A stretch of 64,000 bases of DNA, taken from NCBI GenBank assembly GCA_964552235.1, contig CAZKGO010000009.1, positions 1 to 64,000 on the forward strand, in the 5' to 3' direction. The position numbers were made by a program, and so were the translations under genes. The stretch is from CAVTHK01 sp964552235. Lineage in GTDB: Bacteria > Spirochaetota > Spirochaetia > SZUA-6 > CAVTHK01. Shown piece after piece: positions 1 through 6,487 of the stretch (the first letter of the stretch is position 1; every line of letters begins with the position of its first letter). The notes under the pieces are model-generated. The model worked only from the letters and a program-made list of their open reading frames with translations. It did no database searches and was not told where the DNA came from.

Positions 1-1
1 C

Positions 2-24
2 GCCGCCCCGCCGCGCGGGGCGGC
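2..24 (-). terminator. GC-rich hairpin directly after the SDR stop codon
   Basis: A perfect 10-bp inverted repeat (2-11 against 15-24) with a 3-base loop sits immediately downstream of the stop codon of the minus-strand SDR gene. It resembles the stem of a terminator. The window ends before any T-tract could be seen, so intrinsic termination is only inferred. Confidence 0.5.
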
Positions 25-777
25 TCAGTCCATGTAGTAGCCGCCGTTGACGTTCACGGTCTCGCCGCTGATGTAGGAGGCCTCGTCCGAGGCCAGGAAG
101 AGCATCAGGCGCGACACGTCCGCGGGGGTTCCCAGCCGGCGCACGGGGATCTGCTCGGCCGAGGTCCGCCGTTTCTCCGCGTCCCAGTGCCGCATCAGGT
201 CGGTCATGATCGCGTGCGGCGCCACCGCGTTGCACGTGATGCCCGAGGGGCCGAGCTGACGCGCCACCGAGCGGGTCAGCGACATGATCGCGCCCTTGGA
301 GGCGCCGTAGACAAAGGTCGTGGAGTGGTCGCCGTTCTTGCCTGTGATCGACGACACGTTGACGATCCGGCCGTAGCCCTGCCGCTTCATGGCCGGGGTC
401 GCCGCCCTGATCGCCCACAGCACGCCCTTGAGGTTGATGGCGAGCGTGCGCTCGATGATCTCGTCGGTCGTCTCCTCGATCGTGGCGTTCAGCAGGATGC
501 CGGCGTTGTTGACGAGGATGTCGATGCGGCCGAACGCCTCGAGGGCCCGGGCGATCATCCGCTCCACGTCGGGCCGCAGGCCCATGTTGCAGACCGCCGT
601 CAGGCACTCGCCGCCGGCCGACTCCACCGAGCGCCGCAGGTCGGCCAGGCCCTCCGCGTCCACGTCCGCGCCGAGCACGCGCGCCCCCTCTGCCGCGAGG
701 TCCGCCGCAACCTGGCGGCCGATGCCCCGGGCGGCGCCGGTGACGACCGCGGCGCGGCCGCCGAAGCGTCTGTTCAC
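25..777 (-). CDS. SDR family NAD(P)-dependent oxidoreductase
   Basis: This 250-aa protein is a classical short-chain dehydrogenase/reductase. It has the cofactor glycine motif TGAARGIG near the N-terminus, the structural NNAG motif (LVNNAGIL), and the catalytic Ser...Tyr-x3-Lys (NVSS, then YGASK). The C-terminal NVNGGYYMD ending is usual for FabG-like members. The start is GTG and overlaps the stop of the upstream mannonate-dehydratase-like gene by four bases (GTGA), so the two are translationally coupled. That partner makes a hexuronate step such as D-mannonate/fructuronate interconversion plausible, but the substrate cannot be read from sequence. Confidence 0.9.
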   Translation of the reverse strand: MNRRFGGRAAVVTGAARGIGRQVAADLAAEGARVLGADVDAEGLADLRRSVESAGGECLTAVCNMGLRPDVERMIARALEAFGRIDILVNNAGILLNATIEETTDEIIERTLAINLKGVLWAIRAATPAMKRQGYGRIVNVSSITGKNGDHSTTFVYGASKGAIMSLTRSVARQLGPSGITCNAVAPHAIMTDLMRHWDAEKRRTSAEQIPVRRLGTPADVSRLMLFLASDEASYISGETVNVNGGYYMD

Positions 778-1754
778 GCCGGGCCTCGCACACGCGGCCC
801 CTGGACCGCGTCGATGAGGCCGCGGATATAGCCCAGGGCGTAGCTCTCGACGGTCTGCCTCGTAGCCTCCGTGCCCTCGGGCATGGGCACGTGGTCGGGC
901 ACGATCATGCCCGAGAACCCCACCTCGGCGAGGGCCCGCACGATCGCCGGCATGTCGACGTAGCCGTCGTCGGGAAAGGTCTCCCGGAAATCCGGCAGCG
1001 GCCGGTCGATGTTGCGAAAGTGCACCTGCAGGATGTGCCCGCGCCTGCCCAGGCTGCGGATGGCCGCTTCGATGTCCTCTCCCCGCCCATCCGGCCCTGC
1101 CATCTCGGCCCAGCAGCCGACGCAGAACAGCACGCCCGAGAAGCGGCTGTGGCCCGCCATCTCCATCGCGCGCTCAAAGGCGGCGCTGTCGCGGAAGATC
1201 CGCGCCACCCCCGCGTGCGTCACCGGCGGGTCGTTGGGATGCAGCTGCAGCCGCACCCCCGCCCGCTCGGCCGCCGGCAGGACGCGCTCGAGCCAGCGCC
1301 CGTACGCGCCCCACACCTCCTCGTCGCCGTACTCGCGGCTGTAGAGGGGCGGCAACTTGCGCGCCTCGGCCAGCTCGAACAGCCGCGTGCTGCAGCCGCG
1401 GGTGCTCGCCGTGCCGGTGCGGAAGGCGCCGCCGGTGTGCCAGGCGTACGTGGTCGTGTCGACGCCCGCGCGGCCCAGGTCCTCGAGAAAGCGCACGAAG
1501 CGGCCGGTCTCGGCCTCGCCCTCGGGGCGCCCGACTGCCGCGTGGGTAAAGTTGTAGCCATCGGCGAGCATGATCTCGTGCACCGCGAGACCCGCGGCCT
1601 CGACGCGGCGCTTGACGTCGAGGATTTCGTCGAGCGAGCTGCGCGCCGAGGGGATGCGCACCTCGACCGCTTCCACCCCCATCTGGCGCAGGTAGCCGAG
1701 GTGCCGGGGCTCGAGGTGCTCGAGCCTGCGATGGCTCATTCCCAGGCGCATCAT
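774..1754 (-). CDS. Mannonate dehydratase-like (UxuA family) TIM-barrel protein
   Basis: A 326-aa protein of the xylose-isomerase-like TIM-barrel superfamily. Features typical of UxuA are LQLHPNDPP, the FCVG block, VHFRNID, and a C-terminal VPDH. In that family these supply the His, Cys and Asp ligands of the active-site metal, and the family dehydrates D-mannonate to 2-keto-3-deoxygluconate. The N-terminus is shorter and differs from typical UxuA, so another sugar-acid dehydratase or isomerase is possible. The start was set at the first Met of the MMRLG pair because a purine-rich GAAGGGGAGAAC lies just upstream. It is coupled to the SDR gene by a GTGA overlap. Confidence 0.72.
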   Translation of the reverse strand: MMRLGMSHRRLEHLEPRHLGYLRQMGVEAVEVRIPSARSSLDEILDVKRRVEAAGLAVHEIMLADGYNFTHAAVGRPEGEAETGRFVRFLEDLGRAGVDTTTYAWHTGGAFRTGTASTRGCSTRLFELAEARKLPPLYSREYGDEEVWGAYGRWLERVLPAAERAGVRLQLHPNDPPVTHAGVARIFRDSAAFERAMEMAGHSRFSGVLFCVGCWAEMAGPDGRGEDIEAAIRSLGRRGHILQVHFRNIDRPLPDFRETFPDDGYVDMPAIVRALAEVGFSGMIVPDHVPMPEGTEATRQTVESYALGYIRGLIDAVQGPRVRGPA

Positions 1755-1881
1755 GTTCTCCCCTTCCGCGCCGCGGAAAGCCGCGCACCGAGATTGCGAG
1801 CCATCGTCGGGGTCATTCGCAGGAAGCCTCCCGCCCGAACGCGCCCGTCCGCAAGGCGCCAATGGAGCAGCGGCACCGGCA

Positions 1882-2727
1882 TCAGCTCAACACTCTCTCG
1901 ACGACGCCCTCGGTGCCCGCCGTCCGGGCGTAGCGCATCAGCTCGCCGGCGGTCGAGAGCACCGCCTCGGGGGCGAGGTCGGGCCTGTTGCAGGTGAGGG
2001 CGCCGATGCTCGCCTTGAGCGTGCCGCCCCACCGCTCTACCGACGCGGCCAGCCGGTCGCGGACCTTCGCGATCGCCACGCGCGCCTGCATCTCGTCGGT
2101 TTCGGGCAGCAGGAGCGCGAACTCCTCGTCGCCGAGCCGGGCGACGGTGTCGGTGGCGCGGAGGCTCGCATTGAGCGCCTGGGAGATGTCGCGGAGCACT
2201 TCGCTGCCGTTGCCGCGACGGCGAGGCCGCCCGACCGCCGGGAATCCGTCGACATCGATGCAGGAGACCGTAAGGGGAATGCAGCTGCGCCTGACCCGCT
2301 GCTGCTCTTCGGCAAGCCGCTGGAGCAGGGCTTTCTGGTTCCTGAGGCCCGTGGCGGGGTCGACGAGCGCCTGCTCGGCTAGGCGGCGCCGCGCGTTCCG
2401 AAGCGCGGCCAGCAGCAGGACGAACCCCTCGCAGGCGGCCAGGAATGCCGCTGCATTCCAGATATCCGCGAACCCCGGCGCAGCCCCGCCCCTGGCCGCG
2501 ACCGCGCCCGCCATCCTCACCGCCGCGATCAGGGCGCCGTTGCCGATCGCCGCGGACCTCCAGCCGTTGCAGACCAGGAGAGCCAGGGGCGCCGCGTAGA
2601 AAAGGCCGAGGGAGAAACCGCCCGAGACCCTCTCGAGTCCGCCGAGGGCGAGCGTGATCACGACCGCAGCTGCGGCGGCTGCGCCCCGCGGCAGTCTCTC
2701 CACTTGCCGCATCAAGTCCCTGTCCAC
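1882..2727 (-). CDS. Membrane-anchored GGDEF-like protein with degenerate signature
   Basis: A 281-aa protein. The N-terminal ~115 residues hold about four hydrophobic segments, then a coiled linker and a C-terminal GGDEF fold. The start is GTG, chosen because AAGGAGG lies six bases upstream. The signature GG(D/E)EF reads GDEEF (residues 199-203), and the upstream FKxxND substrate-binding stretch is absent (DVDGFPAVGRP). The first metal-binding Asp (CIDVD) and the LLLPET block are kept. It may be a weak or inactive diguanylate cyclase or a c-di-GMP/GTP sensor. No partner EAL gene is nearby. Confidence 0.75.
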   Translation of the reverse strand: MDRDLMRQVERLPRGAAAAAAVVITLALGGLERVSGGFSLGLFYAAPLALLVCNGWRSAAIGNGALIAAVRMAGAVAARGGAAPGFADIWNAAAFLAACEGFVLLLAALRNARRRLAEQALVDPATGLRNQKALLQRLAEEQQRVRRSCIPLTVSCIDVDGFPAVGRPRRRGNGSEVLRDISQALNASLRATDTVARLGDEEFALLLPETDEMQARVAIAKVRDRLAASVERWGGTLKASIGALTCNRPDLAPEAVLSTAGELMRYARTAGTEGVVERVLS

Positions 2728-2776
2728 GTGACGCCTCCTTGCAGCCGGCTCCCCGCCCGCGGTCCGCGCCGACTCG

Positions 2777-2805
2777 ATTATCGCGTACGGCGACCGCCGC
2801 TGCAA
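2777..2805 (-). promoter_or_regulatory. Sigma70-like promoter of the GGDEF gene
   Basis: Reading the minus strand: TTGCAG (2805-2800), a 17-base spacer, then GATAAT (2782-2777). This would start transcription about 40 bases upstream of the GTG start at 2727. Confidence 0.6.
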
Positions 2806-2821
2806 CAGGAAACGAGCCGCC

Positions 2822-3208
2822 TCAGCGCGTGATCTCGAACCTCCCCTGGACCTGGAGGACGCGCACGGCGTCCTCCAGGCGCTCGGTCCTCACGAGAACG
2901 TAGTCGGTGTCGTACGTGGAGATGGCGAAGACGCTGATCCTCGCCTCGGCCAGCGGCTGGAGGATCGAGGCGAGCACGCCGGTCTGCTCAAAGGGAATCG
3001 GGCCCTCCAGCTCGAGCAGCGACCAGCAGCGCTCGGCCCGGATCTCGTCGGGCACCAGGCGGCAGTCGCACACGACGGACAGCTCCCGCGCCGTCCGCGT
3101 GGCCGAGAGGAAGCCGCAGCTGCGGCCCCAGGGCGGCAGCCCGTCGGGGAAAGCGGTTGGGTCCAGCCTGCAGACAGCCACCTCGAACGCGTGAACGTGA
3201 ATCCGCAT
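2822..3208 (-). CDS. ACT-domain amino-acid-binding protein (CASTOR-like ACT family)
   Basis: A 128-aa protein built like the small two-ACT proteins of COG3603. It has an N-terminal ACT-like half (SVVCDCRLVPDE) and a C-terminal ACT with FEQTGVLASILQPLAEARISVFAISTYDTDYVLV, the ligand-binding loop typical of this group. It starts 12 bases after the thrS stop with a good Shine-Dalgarno (GGAGGAG), so it should be co-transcribed with thrS and fall under the same attenuator. An amino-acid-sensing role linked to threonine supply is inferred from position only. Confidence 0.8.
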   Translation of the reverse strand: MRIHVHAFEVAVCRLDPTAFPDGLPPWGRSCGFLSATRTARELSVVCDCRLVPDEIRAERCWSLLELEGPIPFEQTGVLASILQPLAEARISVFAISTYDTDYVLVRTERLEDAVRVLQVQGRFEITR

Positions 3209-3220
3209 CGCCCGCTCCTC

Positions 3221-4993
3221 CTACAGGGCCGCCCTCAGGGCCCGCCCGTCCACCTCGCGCGCCAGGAGCGCGGCGAACTCCGCTGCGTCAAAGGCGCGCT
3301 CGACTCCGGTGTCGCGGTTGCGCACCGTCACGAGGCGCTGGACCGCCTCGCGGCGGCCGACGACCGCCACGTAGGGAACCCGCTGCGCCCGCGCGTCGCG
3401 CACGCGGCGGGCGAGGGTCTCCTCGCGCCCGTCGACCTCGGCCCGCAGGCGCCTGCCGCGCAGGTCGCGCTCGAGCTCGCACGCGTAGGCCTCCGCCTCC
3501 GGGCCCACCGGAAGCAGCCTGACCTGCACCGGGGCAAGCCAGGGCGGAAGCGCGCCGTTGTACTCTTCCAGCAGGAACGCCATCGTGCGCTCCAGGCATC
3601 CGACCGACGAGCGGTGGATCACCACTGGCCGGGCCGGCCTGCCGCCGGCGTCGACGTACTCCAGGCCGAAGCGCTCGGGCAGCACGAAATCGACCTGCAC
3701 CGTGAACAGCGTCTCCTGCCTGCGATGCACGGTGCGCATCTGCACGTCGATCTTCGGGCCGTAGAACGCCGCCTCGCCTCGCGCCGCCTCGAGAGCGAGC
3801 CCGCGCCGCCGCCCGGCCGCCAGCAGGACCGCTTCGGCCTGCTCCCACATCGGTTCGCCTCCCGCGTACTTTGCCCCGCCGCGTTCGTGCAGCGACGCTC
3901 GGTAGCTGCAGTCCTCCTCGAAGCCCAGGGTGCGCATCACGTACTGCACCAGGTCGAGGACGAGGTCAAGCTCGCCGGCCAGCTGATCGGGCCTGCACAT
4001 GATGTGGGAGTCGGCTAGGTGAAAGCCCAGGGCCCGCACCAGCCCGCAGAGCTCGCCCGAGCGCTCGCGCCGGTACATCGGCGCGATCTCGGCGTAGCGC
4101 ACCGGCAGCTCCCGGTAGGAGCGGGGGCTCGAGCGGTAGAGCACGAAATGGTGCGGGCAGCTCATCGGCCGAAGGATCAGCTCCTCGTCCTCGAGGCGGA
4201 TCGGAGGGAACATCGAGTCGGCATAGTGGGCGAGGTGGCCGGAGGTCTCGTAGAGCTCGCGGCGGCCGAGAACCGGAGTGTAGACGATCTGGTAGCCGCG
4301 GGCGATCTCCTCGTCGACGACAAAGCGCTCGAGCACGCGGCGGATCACGGCCCCGCGCGGCAGCAGCATCGGCAGGCCCCGGCCAACCTCGTCGCTGAAC
4401 GTGAAGAGGCCCATCTCCCGGCCGATCGCGCGGTGATCCCGCTCGGCGGCCTCGGCCTCGCTGCGCTCGTGGGCCGCCAGCTCGGCGGCCGAGGCGAATG
4501 CCTCGCCGCTGATGCGGGTGAGCATCGGGCGGCTCTCGTCGCCGCGCCAGTAGGCGCCGCTGCAGCCGCGCAGCCGGTACGCGAAGCCCTCCGCCAGCGA
4601 CGGGGCGGGCGGCCGGCTCAGCAGCAGCTCGCGGCCGCCGATGCGCACCAGGGTCTCGTCGGCGAATCGGCCCTGCTCCAGCTCCTCGCGCACCAGCGGC
4701 TCCTCGTGGGCCAGCCGCAGCGCCTCCGCGGCCGACACCCGCGAGACCTCGACCGGCGAATCGAGCAGGCGCCGCATGCCGGCCTCGATCTCAGCGAGCC
4801 GATCGGAGCCGAAGGGCCCGGGAAAGAGAAAGTCGTGGTAGAAGCCGGTGTCCGTCGTGCCGCAGGAGCCGCGCACGGCTCCTGGAGTCGCCTCCTTGAC
4901 GGCTGCCGCGAGAGCGGCGCAGAGGAGACGGCGCTGGCCTTCGAGGGACTCGAGGGCCTGCGCCCCGGCCCCGGGGGGCAGGACCTGGTTCAT
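3221..4993 (-). CDS. thrS: Threonyl-tRNA synthetase lacking TGS domain and editing-site residues
   Basis: A 590-aa class II synthetase charging tRNA-Thr with threonine. The catalytic core and anticodon domain are complete: motif 2 (MYRRERSGELCGL), the zinc ligands Cys in RPMSCPHH, His in ADSHIMC and His in VVIHRSS, then LAPVQV opening the anticodon-binding domain. It lacks the N-terminal TGS domain usual in bacteria (about 640 aa). The editing domain is recognisable (TGFYHDF, GAYWRGD), but the E. coli positions H73, H77, C182 and H186 align with non-matching residues (region GQRRLL; LLSRPPAP). The ATG was chosen for its GGGAGGTGCT ribosome site. Expression is controlled by the leader attenuator upstream. 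Confidence 0.93.
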   Translation of the reverse strand: MNQVLPPGAGAQALESLEGQRRLLCAALAAAVKEATPGAVRGSCGTTDTGFYHDFLFPGPFGSDRLAEIEAGMRRLLDSPVEVSRVSAAEALRLAHEEPLVREELEQGRFADETLVRIGGRELLLSRPPAPSLAEGFAYRLRGCSGAYWRGDESRPMLTRISGEAFASAAELAAHERSEAEAAERDHRAIGREMGLFTFSDEVGRGLPMLLPRGAVIRRVLERFVVDEEIARGYQIVYTPVLGRRELYETSGHLAHYADSMFPPIRLEDEELILRPMSCPHHFVLYRSSPRSYRELPVRYAEIAPMYRRERSGELCGLVRALGFHLADSHIMCRPDQLAGELDLVLDLVQYVMRTLGFEEDCSYRASLHERGGAKYAGGEPMWEQAEAVLLAAGRRRGLALEAARGEAAFYGPKIDVQMRTVHRRQETLFTVQVDFVLPERFGLEYVDAGGRPARPVVIHRSSVGCLERTMAFLLEEYNGALPPWLAPVQVRLLPVGPEAEAYACELERDLRGRRLRAEVDGREETLARRVRDARAQRVPYVAVVGRREAVQRLVTVRNRDTGVERAFDAAEFAALLAREVDGRALRAAL

Positions 4994-5015
4994 AGCACCT
5001 CCCGTGTGCCCGGAC

Positions 5016-5053
5016 AATAAAAAAGCCCAGAGGTTTGAGGTCACCCCTGGGCT
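5016..5053 (-). terminator. Intrinsic terminator (attenuator) in the thrS leader
   Basis: On the minus strand an 11-bp stem (5053-5043 with 5034-5024, one G-U pair, 8-base loop) is followed by six T, an A, then two T. It lies between the leader peptide stop and the thrS start, so it must be conditional for thrS to be expressed. Its 5' arm overlaps the competing antiterminator pairing. Confidence 0.92.
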
Positions 5054-5169
5054 CGATCGCCTCGTCGGATTCGGCTGTCACGACCGCCGTTGTGGCCGCT
5101 CCCGCCGGTGGACGGACCGAGCCCCGTTGCGCGTCGTCGTGGTGTTGTTGAGGTTGCGCGGCTCGATCC
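5049..5169 (-). promoter_or_regulatory. Attenuator core: competing 1:2 and 2:3 RNA pairings
   Basis: Region 1 (5169-5160, GGATCGAGCC) can pair with region 2 (5123-5114, GGCTCGGTCC) over 10 bp with one G-U. Region 2 (5124-5115) can instead pair with region 3 (5058-5049, GATCGAGCCC), again 10 bp with one G-U. Regions 1 and 3 share the nine bases GATCGAGCC. Region 3 overlaps the 5' arm of the terminator, so 2:3 pairing excludes termination. This is the arrangement of the classical amino-acid biosynthetic attenuators. The four Thr codons lie between regions 1 and 2. Confidence 0.88.
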
Positions 5170-5176
5170 GGTTCAC
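5078..5176 (-). CDS. Threonine leader peptide of thrS (32 aa)
   Basis: A small gene starting GTG and ending TGA whose product contains NNTTTTRN, i.e. four consecutive Thr codons ACC-ACG-ACG-ACG (5143-5132). A ribosome stalled there for lack of charged tRNA-Thr would cover about 5158-5120. That leaves region 2 free to pair with region 3 and prevents the terminator. A ribosome that reaches the stop would let 1:2 re-form and the terminator fold. No Shine-Dalgarno is present; the predicted transcription start falls at or within a base or two of the GTG, so it is probably translated leaderless. Protein function beyond regulation is not expected. Confidence 0.85.
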   Translation of the reverse strand: MNRIEPRNLNNTTTTRNGARSVHRRERPQRRS

Positions 5177-5182
5177 GGCCCG

Positions 5183-5211
5183 ACACTAACACGCGGCCGC
5201 AGAGGCGTCAA
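5183..5211 (-). promoter_or_regulatory. Promoter of the thr leader-thrS-ACT operon
   Basis: Minus strand: TTGACG (5211-5206), 17-base spacer, TAGTGT (5188-5183). The -10 box ends six bases before the leader-peptide GTG, placing the transcript start at the start codon. Confidence 0.75.
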
Positions 5212-5254
5212 CCTGCCACAACGCCCCTGCCGCAGCGCTGCGCAGCGGCCCGTC

Positions 5255-6382
5255 CTACTGCGCCAGCCTCTCGTGCGCTTCTTTCAGCGTGCGGATGATC
5301 GGCAGGTCCTGAGGACACGCCTCCTCGCACTGGCCGCACTCGGTGCACCGCGAGGCGTCGGAGTCGTGCGCCATGAGCATCCGCTTGTAGGCGTTGCGGC
5401 TGCCGGCCAGGCTGCCCCCAAGGGCCCAGGCGTTGTAGAAGCGGAAGACGTTGGGGATATTCACCCCCGAAGGACAGGGCATGCAGTAGCCGCAGGCCGT
5501 GCAGCCGATCTTGAGCTTTTCCTGGTACAGGGCTCTCGCCTTTTCGAAGAGCGGGCGGTCGCCCGGCTCCAGCCAGGGCAGCCGCGGCCGTTCGAAGAGG
5601 CGCATGTTCTCCTCGAGCTGGCTCATGGTGCTCACGCCGCTCAGCACCACCGTCACGTCACCGTCGTCGGCAAGCCACCGCAGCGCCCACTCCGCCGGCG
5701 TACGCTGCACGGAGGCCGAGCGCCACACCTGCATCACGTCCTCCGGCACCTTGTCAGCGAGCAGCCCGCCCCGCAGCGGCTCCATCACCACCACGGACAC
5801 GCCCCTGGATGCGGCGTGGCGCAGCCCCTCTGTGCCGGCCTGGTAGCCCTGGTCGAGAAAGTTGTACTGGATTTGGCAGGCGTCCCACGCCCAGGAGTCG
5901 ATGATCTGCTTGAACAGCCGCGTCCCGTCGTGAAAGGAAAAGCCCGCCAGCAGGATCTTGCCCTTGGCCTTCATGCGATCGAGAAACGAGAGCAGGTCAC
6001 GCTCCCTCGCCGCGGCCCACGACCTGATGTTCAGCCCATGGAGAAGGTAGACGTCGAGGTGATCGGTCTGCAGCTTTCGCAGCTGCTCGTCGAGGCACGC
6101 CTCGGCGGCCGCGTACTTGGAGGCGGGCAGCTTGGTCACCAGGCGCACGCGCTGCCGGTAGCCGTCGCGCAGCGCGCGCCCCACCACAACCTCGCTCTGT
6201 CCGCCGTGGTACATGTAGGCGGTGTCGAAGTAGGTGACGCCGCCGTCGACAGCGCGGCGGATCATACGGATCGCCTCCGCCTCGTCGACGTTCTCGCTTC
6301 CGGCGACGGTGGGCAGCCGCATGCACCCCATCCCGAAGCGGGACACCTCGAACGCTCCGCGCCCGAAAGCCACTGTCTGCAT
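5255..6382 (-). CDS. Aldo/keto reductase with C-terminal 4Fe-4S ferredoxin domain
   Basis: A 375-aa protein. Residues 1-280 form an aldo/keto reductase barrel with the tetrad Asp and Tyr in FDTAYMYHGG, Lys in LVTKL and His in YLLHGL. The last 90 residues carry two cysteine clusters, CTACGYCMPCP and CTECGQCEEACP, as in YghZ/YeaE-related iron-sulphur AKRs. Substrate is unknown. No Shine-Dalgarno precedes the ATG, and the -10 box lies only eight bases upstream, so leaderless expression is likely. Confidence 0.9.
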   Translation of the reverse strand: MQTVAFGRGAFEVSRFGMGCMRLPTVAGSENVDEAEAIRMIRRAVDGGVTYFDTAYMYHGGQSEVVVGRALRDGYRQRVRLVTKLPASKYAAAEACLDEQLRKLQTDHLDVYLLHGLNIRSWAAARERDLLSFLDRMKAKGKILLAGFSFHDGTRLFKQIIDSWAWDACQIQYNFLDQGYQAGTEGLRHAASRGVSVVVMEPLRGGLLADKVPEDVMQVWRSASVQRTPAEWALRWLADDGDVTVVLSGVSTMSQLEENMRLFERPRLPWLEPGDRPLFEKARALYQEKLKIGCTACGYCMPCPSGVNIPNVFRFYNAWALGGSLAGSRNAYKRMLMAHDSDASRCTECGQCEEACPQDLPIIRTLKEAHERLAQ

Positions 6383-6390
6383 GGGGAGGC

Positions 6391-6419
6391 ACTATACCCG
6401 CAAAGGGAGAGCAGGCCAA
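6391..6419 (-). promoter_or_regulatory. Promoter of the aldo/keto reductase gene (leaderless type)
   Basis: Minus strand: TTGGCC (6419-6414), 17-base spacer, TATAGT (6396-6391), then eight bases to the ATG. Confidence 0.65.
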
Positions 6420-6450
6420 GCGGTCGCCCCATGCGCCCCGGCCGCGCCCG

Positions 6451-6480
6451 TTGGCGCGCAGGCGTCCCGAGGGCTATAAC
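6451..6480 (+). promoter_or_regulatory. Promoter of rlmKL (leaderless type)
   Basis: TTGGCG (6451-6456), 18-base spacer, TATAAC (6475-6480), then seven bases to the ATG at 6488. No ribosome-binding site lies between. It is divergent from the aldo/keto reductase promoter 32 bases away. Confidence 0.65.
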
Positions 6481-6487
6481 TGCGTTG

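Noticed and set aside
3191..4018. Long open frames antisense to thrS and to most other genes
   Set aside because: They are by-products of very high GC at third positions: no recognisable domains, Arg/Ala/Pro-rich composition, and they mirror real genes on the other strand.
5016..5211. T-box riboswitch upstream of thrS
   Set aside because: The leader is only ~180 bases and lacks the T-box bulge sequence and specifier stem. The Thr-rich leader frame and the three exclusive pairings explain the terminator better.
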